Positions 48,901-61,200 of a DNA stretch of 64,000 nucleotides are shown here, in pieces. The notes under the pieces were generated by a model. The model worked only from the letters and a program-made list of their open reading frames with translations, had not been told where the DNA came from and ran no database searches. Position 1 is the first letter of the stretch; the number at the start of each line of letters is the position of its first letter. The position numbers and the translations under genes were made by a program. This DNA is from Rotaria macrura (taxonomy: Eukaryota; Rotifera; Eurotatoria; Philodinida; Philodinidae), in contig OENT01000265.1 in NCBI GenBank assembly GCA_900239685.1, forward strand, positions 62,001 to 126,000. The letters run 5' to 3'.

Positions 48901-51171
48901 ACAGGTGGATCAGTATCATCTAATTAAGAAATTAATCTCTATTTACTTTAAAACATTCTTTTGTTGTTGAATCTGTTGAATACCATATAGATCAAATAAA
49001 GAAAAGTCCATCGTGTTCATTAAACTATTACCAGCTAATGCTCCATCAGAAGTATTCAATCGTTGGTTAACCACTGAATTAACATCGATATAAACTTGAA
49101 GTAATGATTGGTCAGATACTTTACGTAGACCACCTTAAAAACAAAAATGTAGCACATTCGACTTCAGCAAGTCAATACATGATGAACGTTTGCTTTTCAT
49201 ACTATTTTCATCAACCATTAACTTGACAACGCCAGAAACAACGACGGCATCACCTGGAATAGCACTATTGACAAGGCCATTTGTTAATTCACATTCAATT
49301 GTTTGTGGAATACGGCCAGGTGCTCGAGATGTTTCTGAAGCAACTTCTTGCAAACTAAAACAAAATTTTTCATCAACTAATTATTGTAAGCAAATAAATA
49401 ATACCGAATTGTTTGCCAATCAATAATAGTTGTTAATGGATGTGAACGTTGTTGAACGAACGATCGTCCAACACAGCCAGGCGTTGGACAATGTTCTGGT
49501 TCTGTGTGTTTACCATTTTCACATGTAACACCAAATGTATGCCGGCATGTTGAACATTCGTATGCAAGACGAATAACCAAACACTGTGAATTACTTACAC
49601 GTACAACAACACCACGAATCGATACGAATTTACCTAAATAGTTTTCGAATTGTGAGTTTTATGCACTAAAACATAAACAAGAACAAAACCATAAGCTTGA
49701 GCTTTAACATCTTTTAATCGTATCATCGGTGTAAAATTGACTAGACGAGCATGTATGATCGGAAGATCGATCAATGGCACTGTTGGATGTTGACACTCGC
49801 TAGCTGCTAGTCTATCTGTTTCTTCTTGTTCATCAATAATACACTGAAATAAAATGAAATTTATTCGTTGTATTACTTAAAAATAATTAGATACTTTACT
49901 TGATGCATAGCTAAACCGATCACTCTCATTGTTGTTTCATTTTGATCAGAAAAAAATAAACTCCATGTTTGTTTTTTATCTTGGAAAGCTATTTAAACAT
50001 TTCCTGTTTATTGAAAAGAGTTCTATTTCATGTTTTCGTTACCTGGATCTTCGAGTACTTCGTGATAGTTGATTGTAAATGATTGCTTTTGTTCAATATC
50101 GGACTTAATAAATAGATAAATATGTTCGAATAATTTTAATTGAACTGATTCATTTTTTGAGATAGAGAAAAAACGATTAGAAATTTCAATATTTCAAAAG
50201 TATTAAAATCGTGACAATAATCCTAATCTTTTTGTTTGATTTTATTCTTCATATCACATAGAGAACAAAAGCTGAAGTCATGTGAAGTCTATACGACTTG
50301 GACTGTCAACTTTCTAATAGAGATTCATACTAACATTTGTATGAAGAAAATTCAAATCTCAATCGATCATGACTTCGTTGCAAATTAAGTGTCAGTTTAA
50401 TTTTTCAATGCCATTTTTTTCACAGACACGCAACGATATTAATATCAAAATACAAGCTCATATTGGTAACATGTAGTCATCTCAGTCGTATGGAAAATGC
50501 AATCCATCATATGACTTGAATAATTATCAACATGTGATGTTCTTCGTGTGTTACAATGTGTATTTTTATCTTCATCAGAAAAATACTAACTGAAAAATGT
50601 ATTCAGATAATTTAATGAGTTCTATGAGATTACGATAGATGAAAATTTTGTAATTAAAACTTTCGATAAGAGACATACTTACATAGTCATATAAATGTTT
50701 CATACGTTTGAAATAATCTTCAAATAATTGACAAACTGATAAATAACTTGGATCAGATTCTTTATCTAGTAAAACAAAAACCAAGCTATCGTGTTTCATG
50801 AACTTCTATCAGACAAAAAAACAACCTGTATCAGGAAAATAAATTGACCAACCACGATAACGTGCTGGTTGTTCAGTAACATCAATATAAGTAGCTAAAT
50901 AGAATAAAGAAAGTTTCGCTCTTTCTTTTGTTTCTGAATTCTTTCGTATCCTCCCTCGTAGTTACTTACTGATAGGTGTTTGAACAACTTTAACTGGACT
51001 GGAACGTCTTATATGAGAATTATTTTGATTCGATTCTACATCATTTGTTTTCGATGAATTTTCGTTCGTCTTTTGTTTCTTTTTCCAAAATCGATTTTTA
51101 AATTTATTATATGGATTATATCCTTTCTTTTTTTGACCATTTTGTTGTGGCTTTTTCTGTCCTGGAGCCAT
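45914..51171 (-). CDS. MCM8: MCM8, DNA helicase of homologous recombination
   Basis: Seventeen exons, all in frame, encode 863 residues (human 840): 51171-50970, 50894-50826, 50765-50683, 50103-50043, 49988-49900, 49843-49690, 49633-49405, 49354-49179, 49133-48947, 48276-48171, 48115-48013, 47934-47625, 47549-47249, 47190-47032, 46419-46258, 46196-46107, 46024-45914. A basic Lys/Gln/Asn-rich N-terminus precedes the MCM N-terminal domain with zinc-binding cysteines ([18 protein letters not shown]). The AAA+ core has Walker [10 protein letters not shown] (about 467), Walker [10 protein letters not shown] (about 531) and the arginine finger in ILSRFDLVF (about 598). [19 protein letters not shown] and [18 protein letters not shown] are MCM8-type, and a winged-helix C-terminus ends [15 protein letters not shown]8 works with MCM9 in recombination repair and meiosis. 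Introns reach 670 bp. Transcribed divergently from the gene at 51402. Confidence 0.96.
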
Positions 51172-51401
51172 GAAGACAAATAAAAGAACGAATCTAAACG
51201 AAAGAAAATTACTATAGACATCATGATTCCAACGTTTTCCATACGTAGCTAATACAGAATAAGAAGAAAAAGATACACATAGACATATAGAGATGATGTT
51301 ATTTTCGACCGTTAGAGCGCTAAATATGAATTATCGTGTCTTTATATTTTTCTGTATTTTAAAATTATAAAATAGATCAAATTTTTCCGTTTTTTTTTCG
51401 A
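51172..51401. promoter_or_regulatory. Shared promoter region between MCM8 and a divergent gene
   Basis: Only 230 bases separate the two opposed ATG codons, so the two genes probably share a bidirectional promoter. No TATA box or known factor site stands out. Confidence 0.4.
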
Positions 51402-52648
51402 ATGAACTATTTCAACGAGAATAAAAATAATTCTTATGTATTTACATCCAAAAATTCTTTAACAAATCCAAAACCGTGTACATCATGTTGTCCATATGAT
51501 GCTAAAAATTGGCTTCATCCAAAATTTAATTATCTTTCACCTAATGAAAATGACACTAAAGAAAATCAATTAATCAATAATAGAGATAATACATGTTGTT
51601 TGAATAAACTCCAAGTTGATTGTCGTGTTGAATGTTACAGAAAGAAAAAAAAACCTAGCACAAGCATAAAACACAACCAATACGATTCGATAAATTCCTA
51701 TCAAAGTTTAAAACGAAATACTTCATCTTTTAATCAACTCAGTTCGAATCCGAAACGAAAAAAATTCGATTCAATTACAAATACAAACAGTCCCTACATT
51801 CGTAATTTCGACAATGATACACGATCAGCAACATCCTCGTCATCATCATCTATGTCATTACTGACCATCAAAAGTGAAAGTGAAATAACTCAACGTACAT
51901 TTTCTTTGCAAGGATTAGAAAAAAATTATAAGCATAGCAATAAATCTGCAAGTACAACTTTTGAAATAATACATATATACATACAAAAAAATATACAGAG
52001 GTGTCGCGAAGCGGCCGATATTGAAGTGGAGGGTCGGTCAAGGTTTGGAGCGATTGATAGGCTTGAAAACCGAAAATTCGAATGAACTCGGTTGGAGGTA
52101 AACGAAAATTTTTCATAACTGGAAACACGTCACTCCCCCTTCGGCTCCATCGTAATATCCTTGTATACATCTATCTATATATATTGTTTTTTATTCAATT
52201 GGTACTAATACTTCTTTTGCTTCTTCGATTAGACGTAGAACAACATCATAATAGAAGCCAATCAAACATAGATGTCAATCAAAAAATTCAAAATTTGAAA
52301 ACTTCCATCGATAACTTGACCGAATTAATTGTTCACCAGAATAATACTCCATGTCAAACATCTTCACAATCGAATCAATCTATTTCGTTTCTTGACAGAA
52401 TTCGTTGGTTTTTCAGTCTATTCAAATCTTCATCGAAATCAACAAAAGATCTCATCAATGAAGAATGCTGTCGAATCCTTGAATGTAATCATTTAACAAA
52501 ACAAAAACTTCTCAGTATCTATCAGTTATTTGATAGAAATGAAACAATATTTCTCAATTGGTTACGAACAATCATGCCCGATTACTTTCTTCCATTATTA
52601 CTTGACTATGTTAAATATTTTGACTCGATATCAACTGATAACAAATAG
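51402..52648 (+). CDS. Unidentified 321-residue protein
   Basis: Exon 51402-51951 joins exon 52233-52648 in frame across a 281 bp intron (GTACAA...GATTAG). The N-terminal half is polar, Asn/Ser-rich, with cysteine motifs (CTSCCPYDAKNWLHP; NTCCLNKLQVDCRVECY). It also has a basic patch with a likely nuclear localisation signal (SNPKRKKFDS). The C-terminal half has an amphipathic helix region (QKIQNLKTSIDNLTELI) and a structured-looking end (INEECCRILECNHLTKQKLL, then NWLRTIMPDYFLPLLLDYVKYF). No domain family was recognised. It lies head-to-head with MCM8. The intron is longer than its neighbours because of an insert (see 51997-52163). Without splicing the first ORF would end at 52085. Confidence 0.55.
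51997..52163. mobile_element. GC-richer insert within an intron, flanked by TATAC
   Basis: This 167 bp block is clearly richer in G and C than the surrounding intron. It is bounded by TATAC on both sides (51992-51996 and 52164-52168), which could be a 5 bp target-site duplication. Its margins carry loosely complementary GC motifs (CGAAGCGGCC and CCTTCGGCTCC). Removing it would bring the intron to about 110 bp. It has neither transposase nor clear polymerase III boxes, so it could be a very short non-autonomous element or SINE. The flanking repeat may be chance because the intron is full of TATA-like sequence. Confidence 0.35.
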
Positions 52649-53344
52649 TACATATTGCAGTTCTGTGTTATTTTTTTTTCACAGGAATATACAAACTTCT
52701 TTTTTTTTTACTTTGTTTATATCGTTTCTTATCTGAGGATAAACCATTATCACTTGAGATTGCTGTTTTTCTAATGTTTAGGGTTGTTTCAGTGAAAAAT
52801 TACAAAACTAGTTATCATCATTTTATTTTAAATTTTGAATATTGATCGAAGCAAACTTTTAGTTGTTCGAGTAGGATGGGACACTCAAAATATCAATACA
52901 TGAAATGAAAGTTCATTCGTTAGTTGCTTTTGTTTGTACCTAAACACGTCCGTCCGTTAGCTCGCATCGTTATTTCTCTCAACTCAATTTAGAAGAACGC
53001 AAGAAGAAAAATGCTAGAAGAAAAATCATATTATTCTTGTTCGTTTGTCTGTGTGTTTCTTTCTCTTTTCTGCTTCTTTTTTTTCTCTCGATTTCTTTTT
53101 TTTTCTCTATTTCTTTCATTCTGCTGGTTATACGTGTGTCTATCGTCATCGTCGTCGTTGTCGTTTATCCTCCACATTTAGTCGACGTATCCGTGCCTCT
53201 CCACTGGTGTCGCCATTCATTCCCCCATCGTTGCATATTTCCCTTGCGCCGCCGCTTCTGCATCACCGACGGAGCACGCCAGTGTCCACTGCTAGTTCTA
53301 ATTTACTATTCGTTGTTGTAACGAAGTAGCAACAACGAGGTGGG
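52649..53344. other. Non-coding stretch with 5' untranslated region of the THAP gene
   Basis: Downstream end of the 51402 gene followed by a pyrimidine-rich segment (53030-53300) typical of promoter and leader sequence. The two overlapping ORFs inside it are translations of the pyrimidine runs. Confidence 0.4.
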
Positions 53345-56300
53345 ATGTAAGTCGAAATGGTCGCCGTCTTTAGTTACCATAAAATTTTCATATAAACAAA
53401 TATTTTCATTATCATCATAGGGCACATTTAAATAATAATGAACCGTTATGTATTGTACAAGGATGTCCAAATGGTATACAGACGAATCCATGTATACAAT
53501 ATTTTGCTGTACCAGTGCATGTCGCAAGTATTGCTGCAGCATGGTATAAAAATACTATGCGAACAGATCTAACACCGTCGCATACACATCGCATATGTGA
53601 ACAACATTTTGAAGAACCATGCTTTGATTACGTTGGAAATAATACAAAAGTACTGAAGCTAAAATCACTACCAACATTGTTTGATTTAGAAGTTTTCTAT
53701 AAAATGATTGCATATCAAGATAAACTACAAGAATCAAATAAAACAATAAAAAAAACTAACATTACATTTCATACAAGTAATCCGGATTTAGATGGACGAA
53801 CATTAGAACCAATATTAAAAATGAATCTCGAAAGTGGTCATGTTAAAACACGTCTAGCACCAACAGCATCTTTAAGTAATGTTCAGCAAGAACACAATGA
53901 TAATAAAAACCAATCATCATTCATTGTTAATAAACCATCATTGAATCATCATGATAATGTAAGATAAAAAGAAGTTCTATTTTCTTTAAAAAGTTGACGT
54001 CAAATTGAGATTTCCATTACTTAAATGTTTAGTATACTTTGTGTTTGTATGAATTTTGTAGTTTGAAAATAAAGCATCGAACCGTTGTCATGTTGAAGGT
54101 TGTGCACATAATTATGTTGCACGTCGGCATCGTGTACAATTATATAAAATACCACGTGATCCAACTGTAGCTCGTAAGTGGCTTGATGTGTGTGGTTATG
54201 AAAATATACAAATATCATCGTCAACTTCAACATTTAAAATTTGTCGTGAACATTTTACACAAAATGACTTTGAAGGACCAACAACATTACGTCTTGATGC
54301 TGTACCATCGCTGTTTACAACATACTCACGTTCCCTCATGGATAAACTAAATTCCAATGATTCGAATTCATCAGCCAAACGGTTTCGATCTGATATGGCA
54401 AGTATACGTGCCAAACAAACAACACCAGTTAACAATAGTAGCAATAATATGAATATGAATACGAATAATAATAAACGAATGCAAATACCATATCGAAATA
54501 ATAATAATAATAATAATAATAATAAACAATATCAACATCACGAACAACAAAATCTGTCGCCGTCACCCATACGAGAAAGTTCTGATGATAATATCAAACA
54601 ATCGTTAAATGAATCAAAAGTATCCATCGACATGGAGTTAAATATGAATTGTTTAGAAGAACAATTGTCTGATGCTCAATTAGCACACTGTCCTGTTAAG
54701 GTAAATATTGTTTTTACTTTTACTCTAAGCAAGTAGACTCTATCTCTAGCATTGATTTGAGATGTGCACAGTGAATATTTAAGTTTTATTTCTCTTCCTA
54801 CATCTTATGCAACACGTGAGTTGATGAATGAGCAAGATTTTCATCTAGTCTAAGTTATTCTCAAGAAAAACAAAAGATGAGATTATGCAACTAACGAGTT
54901 GTCGAGCTGTGTTTTATTGAATGTACACTTGGATCTAAGTAAGATTCTATATATTAGGCCCTCGATCGAACAGATACAACTAATGGTATAACACCAAAAC
55001 CACGTAATCCTGTTGGTCGTCCTCGCATTCATCCTCGTGAACCATCAACAACGGCTACAACAACAACAGCAACAACGCCTTCAACAAATAATTCAACGAC
55101 GCGTCGTACCAATTATCGTACGAATTATGTTGATGATGATTCCAATGATGTCGATGAATATGAGGAATGGAATCTTGAGGAATTCGATCATGATGATACG
55201 GTACGTGATCGTGATTGGCTTAATCGTCAACAGGATGATCGATTACCATGGTCAAAACGAAATAATTCCACAATGAATAATTATTCATCAAACTATCAAC
55301 GTAGTAATAATAATAATACAAACTCTTATCGAAGTAATATTCGACAACCAGTATCATTTCAACAACAGCAGCAGCAGCATCCACAACAACCACGTCAAAC
55401 AAATAGCAATCAACAGCGACAAGCTCGTGGACAATTTTATCAAACACAATTCGTTAAACCAGAACCAACACGTAAAGCAACTATACCATTTCTTCAACCA
55501 GCTTTCGCACCTAATGCTTCAACACAATATCCACGTGATCAACCGTTGCCTCGTCTTAAACCTGGCACAGTTAGAACGCGAGGTAAATTCTTCTATTCAT
55601 TAGTTCAATTTTCAACAGTAAAAATGACAAATTATCCTTTTCTATATTCTAGAGGAAGGTCTTGAGGTCGAACTTGGTATGTACTAATATTCTTCATTAA
55701 ATGTTACATAATAATTTCTTTCTTTTGTTCTTGTAATATTTTTTAGAACACACATATAAACGAGCTCTCTCAAAATACTATGGTCAAAAACCCGGTCGAA
55801 ATTTACCACTATCCGATTATGGTGATTTTCGTAGTCAAGTAAATAAAACAATTTAAATTAAAACACAATTTTCTTAAATACAACACGGTACACTAATTGT
55901 TTTAGTGTCCCATGTGTGAAAATCTTCTATTTGATAATAATATTCAATTGATTACACATCTGTGTCAACATTTTGATCAACAACAACAACAAAATGCTCA
56001 TGAGCAACCATTTCAGCCAAATACAAATTCACCATTTGAACAGATCAATACGAAATGTTCACATTGTCAATCCGAATTTTCCAATCCATATTTTCTTGCT
56101 ATACATATTGATGATAAACACATGCTTGAAATGAATGAATATCGTTGTCGTATATGTGAACAACGTCATACATCACTATTAGAATTAATAGCACATTTAA
56201 ATTTATGTCATTGTGGTTTAGAAATGCCATATTATTGTGAAGTATGTTCATTTCGTACATCAATGCATGCCGATATGATTTATCATATTGATGAAGTACA

Positions 56301-56770
56301 TAAAAGTACGCGATATTTTTTTTGCCCATATTGTTTTATTGCTATTGAATTACCATTCATACCAAATTCATCAACGATACTTAATGGAACATTGGCACAT
56401 AAACATTTACTATTACATTTTAATAAAGTGGATCAAGGACGTACGATACAATCTAAATTTAAACATTGTAGAAAATGTATTTTGCATGTTGGATCAATGA
56501 AAGATCATTTACAACGTGATCATTTAAATATAGTCGATGGAATCAAAGCAACATATTATGATGATGATGAAAATCGTGAGTCATTTTTCATTTTTATTTC
56601 GAATGAATGTGAGGAAAAAATCGAAATCATGATTTTTTGTTTTCATCTTTGCAGTAGAAAAACAAAGTGATGAAGGTGAACAATATGATGATTCAATGAT
56701 GGATACGTCTTCATTACAAATCGATAAATCGTCAACAGCAAGATATGTGACACCGGCAAAGAGTGGATAA
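53345..56770 (+). CDS. Protein with two THAP domains, AT-hook and C2H2 zinc fingers
   Basis: Eight exons encode 901 residues: 53345-53346, 53421-53958, 54062-54700, 54958-55582, 55653-55676, 55747-55838, 55906-56575, 56655-56770. The first two bases of the initiator ATG end exon 1 and the G opens exon 2. A TAG lies in frame upstream. THAP 1 uses C11, C16, C60, H63 (CIVQGC, CEQH). THAP 2 uses C189, C194, C241, H244 (CHVEGC, CREH). Then come polyasparagine and Gln-rich stretches, an AT-hook (NPVGRPRIHP, about 410-419) and an acidic block. From about 640 there is a cluster of C2H2-type fingers with POGZ-like wording (CPMCENLLFD, CRICEQRHTSLLELIAHL, YYCEVCSFRTSMHADMIYH, FFCPYCF). It is probably a nuclear DNA-binding regulator. 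THAP domains are shared with P-element-type transposases, but no transposase core is present. One exon is only 24 bases. Confidence 0.8.
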
Positions 56771-58284
56771 GTTGTTTTTCTTTTGTTTCTTTTATGTACA
56801 TTTATTATTCTTGTCTATCATTCTTTCGTCATCCCTCTATTCTCGTGTCCGTTCGGTCCTGTAGATCGAACATTGTTTGTGTGCGTGTGTGTTTATGTAT
56901 GCGTATAGGTGTTATGACATTTATCGGTTTTTTTTTGTCTTTGCAGAATATAACTTTGCGCCTGTCTTTTTTTCGTCTTCTTTTGATTATCACATAGAAC
57001 ATTATTTGCACAGCAAATAATCTTGCTTGACAATACAAGAGAAAGGAAAGAAATGATTAAGTACAAAAAAAAACAAAAACCAAAAAACACAAACAAGTAA
57101 TCAATGTACAATAACAAACAGCAAGTTTTTGAATGTGGTAAAATGAAGAAGACAGACGATTTCCTATAATAGAAAAATAGACATATGTTTATGAATGATT
57201 GATTTGCATTTAAAATTCTTTTCAAACTATTTATGAATCCATTAAATTTACATAGAAATCATTCTGTCACTCGATTAAATCAATTGATTTACTCAAGCTA
57301 CGGTTTGTCAATTGAACTCGTGATCAATCATATGATGTCTATCGGTGACAACTAGATGAAGAATGAAATCGTATAAATGCCGAACATCAGCAGTTTTCGA
57401 AGGACTCTAATATAGTATTGAAACATATTTCCCAACTTTATTTGTATAGTTTAAAACAAATGTGCATATGTGATCCTAATGAAATGTATTTTATGGGGTT
57501 TAATTGATTGAAAAAAAAATTGTAAAGCATTCCATTAAACATTGCTTTCAACGTAAACAAGGGTGGATTTTCATTCGAAAAAGATGTAAAGTACGTTTCT
57601 CAAAGCGATCACTGTGAATAGAAACGAGACGAAAAACATGGTAGTTTTTATCGGCATATCTTCTAGTGCATACATTTAACAGAAATATGACTGTTGATAT
57701 CTATCTTAGCACTTAGGTTCACTTACTCTTCCGATTAGATTTTAACGAATTCATAATCTCAATAAGATACATAGAATTGATACACAATAGTAATTAAACC
57801 TTGCATAGATTATTCATACAATAAAATCGTTCGATATACATAAGAACGAACTTGAATATTTTATGCTGTTATTTAATATTTGAAGTACGTTATTCGAATA
57901 ACATAGAAGAATAAATACATATGATCGAAGATGTAGGATTTCTCTTCTTGAGACTACTTAAAACAATCTCAAAAGATGCTTTCGACAATAATTCTTCTTT
58001 ACTTAGTCGTACTAGTTCTTTTCTTGTTCTTCTCGTGTTAGATAATACTCAAATATTGATACACATGCAGAGATTCATTTGGTACGTGTTTTTGTTTTCT
58101 CGAAAAACTGACAAGTGAAATTAGTTATTATGCTGGAAGTATTCAAACGAGAAAGAATATTTTCTACATCACTTATTTTCTTTTCGAACAAGGTAACCTA
58201 CTTGATATGAATATAGAAAATCACATCCGCTTTTTTTAACTGAGATATGAAAACTAAATCAGCGTTGTTGTTTTTTTATTAATA
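56771..58284. other. Spacer between convergent paralogues
   Basis: Three-prime flanks of two convergent genes. Pyrimidine-rich up to about 57000, then AT-rich; the short ORFs here carry no domain. Confidence 0.4.
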
Positions 58285-61200
58285 TCACCGGCGAGAATAC
58301 CATCGATTATTCGGATGAAGCTAAAATGGAAAAACTAGATTACAAGCATGAACGAATTTTGATAATCTCACCTGTTCATAACTGTTCGATGTTGTTTGGC
58401 GACGTCGAATAGTTGCCATGGGTAATTGTTTCGTACGGTCGAATTTCAGCGGATAAAATCGATGATTATACGCTAGAAAGAAAAAGAATAGAGAGTAAAT
58501 TTCATTTTTCGTCTCAAATTTATTTTTACATATATTTATCAATCAAATGACCTATCATTTCGAATTGAAATATAAATCTTTTATGTTTGTGCTATATCAG
58601 TAAATTCATTTTTTTCTGAATACATATTAATTCAACTGGAAAAGCTTTTGAGGATACTATACGTATGTTGATGATGATCGAGCCTCCTCTATATGATAGT
58701 CAAATTTTGAATCACTGAACCATGACTCAACAATCAGTTCGATTCACATGACGCATTGCACAGTAGGTTTTTCGATGAGTGCACTTCAACATCAAAACAA
58801 CGTACGAATCATTTTCAATGCAACTACGACACCTGTTTTGTTTAACGAATGTAGAAGGTGAGCATTATTTTCTACTTTGAAACTTATCGATAGGTTCTAA
58901 TAAACATATTGATTACATCGAAAAATACACGCAAAATAACTGCAGCTCTCTCGATTACATCATGTTTCTCTACATGAAGATGAAAAGACTATATATATAT
59001 ATATATCGAGTCTTTTGGACTATGATTACCGATAATTGCTTACAATACGATAGTTCTCAAATTTACTAGTACAAATCAAAAAATCTATTCATAAATCTAA
59101 CATTTAAAATGAAACGTATCATTTTATAATCGTTTGAATGAAACGATAACGATAAGTATAAATGACTAAAGGAAAGTATAGAAACAAAATATATTTGAAG
59201 AGCATTTTCTCCATAACTTACAATCATTCGTTTGATGATACGAATTCGTTTTTAAATAATCATCATAATTTAAATACGATGTTTTTTCGTTGATATTTAA
59301 ATTCAATGGGTGATGACAAGTATAATGTTCTTTAAGTGATTTAACATGAAGTATACATCGATTGCAATATTTAAATAATGATTCAATACGACGTTGTTGT
59401 TGTTTGTTATTATTACTATTTTCAATTCTATCAAAATGAAGTATAACATGACGAAAAGCTGGTGTTGAATTAAGAATATTCGTATTTGATATTGCCGGTA
59501 ATAATACTGATTGAAAACAATATGGACAAAAGAAATATTGTGTTCCTTTATGTGCCTGTACAAACAATAAATAAACAGTAGTTACATTTCAAAAATAACA
59601 TTGACCTAAGAAGAAGGTACTTGTCGAATATGGTATGCCATATCTTCATACATTGATGTTCGATAGTGGCATCGATCACATACATACGGCATATCAAGAC
59701 CATCATGTAAATAATTCAAATGAGTAAATAAATCTACTAAATTATGATGAATTTGTTGACAGATTCTACAACGAAATTCATTGGTTTCCATCATATGTTC
59801 TTGATCTTTGTGCATTAATGTTTGAAATGGTGTTGAAAATTCGTCGTGACACACTGAACATCGGCGATAGATCTTATCGAATGGACTTATATAATTAAGA
59901 TCATCTTCGAAATGTGAGCATAGATGAGCTATAAATGACATATTGTTTGTTGACTGTTCACCACATATAGAACATTCTAATATAGAAAACATAAAACTAT
60001 GCTTCATTTTTTGAAAACAACGTAAATATTCAAAAAATTCTTTTTTACACATAGGATATTAGTTTAAATGTTAGGTAATTGTGTCCAGTTTAAGATATAT
60101 GTTAAGCATAGAGGTTTGTTTGAGAAGTAGTGATAGACTTTTTAAAAATACGAAAAAATTATTTTTAATAGTTAATCGACAGATGTTTCTCTTTATTCAA
60201 TAAGTTCGTCTTTTAAACATATGACGAACTGTTGTGTATAGAGGAAATTCTTTCTTACAAGATATAATATCGGAATATATCAAATATCTAAGATAATCAA
60301 GGTTGTTATGTCTTGATTCTTAACAAAAGCAATCTTCATCAAGTTTTTGAATTGAAAACATTTTTATATTCTTTAGATGAAATGAAAATTTGATTGTTAA
60401 CTAGTAGCCTACAATTTTGATGAATCATCTAATATCTCACGATAATGAATGATAGAGCAATAACAATTTGACCGATGAATTAATCTTAGGTAGAAATATT
60501 GATTCGTACAACATCGACAGTGAATATTTCACATGACTTAATGAAAACTTCAATTTCATAGTAAAACAATCAGTAGAATTTTTAAGGACAAAAAAAACTA
60601 TGATTCTAACTTAAAGATGTCGATGACAAGAAAATGTTCTATAATAGATCAAAAGTCAACTAATATCTCATTGAAAAGTTCTTTGAACATTCAATGAATA
60701 GAAAACAATAAACTAAACATACTTATACGAAAATCTCCATAATCATTTGAATTAATTGATTTACCGTTACGAGTACCATAGTAACGTTGCAACGTTGTAG
60801 CATACGTACGTTCAAGTTCGAATGAATCTGAATTGTTAGGATGATAGTGAATATCTATCGAAGATGATGAAGAAAATTTTGAACGCATGTGAGAATCTTT
60901 TTCAGGTTGTGGTCGAACAAAATGAGTTGTCGGTGGTAATCGACTATTTGTTGATGTTAAATGTCCACGATTACCGCGACCACGACCTTGAAAAGAGAAA
61001 CCTTTTGTCTTAGCTGATAACTTATTTTTTAGTTCTATGAAGAAAAATATATTCTACCTCGGCCAACACTACCGTTAACATGACTACTACGATTATATGG
61101 ACGTCGATCGTGTTCTGGCAAATAATTCTCATCATCATCATCATCGTCGTCGTCGTCGTCGGATTCACTTGGAACAAAATCTTCATCGGGATCTTGAAGA

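Noticed and set aside
51868-52170. Minus-strand 100-codon ORF overlapping the intronic insert
   Set aside because: Not called as a gene because it lies across the splice sites of the + strand gene, but its central part is noted in the finding on the GC-richer insert.
53037-53329. Two overlapping 94-codon + strand ORFs
   Set aside because: Both translate the same pyrimidine-rich leader region into Phe/Ser/Leu or Arg/Ser runs; no domain, and the real frame starts at the split ATG further on.
58965-59025. AAAAGACT...AGTCTTTT inverted repeat around an (AT)n tract
   Set aside because: A short stem around simple-sequence DNA inside an intron; too short and AT-rich to call an RNA or element.
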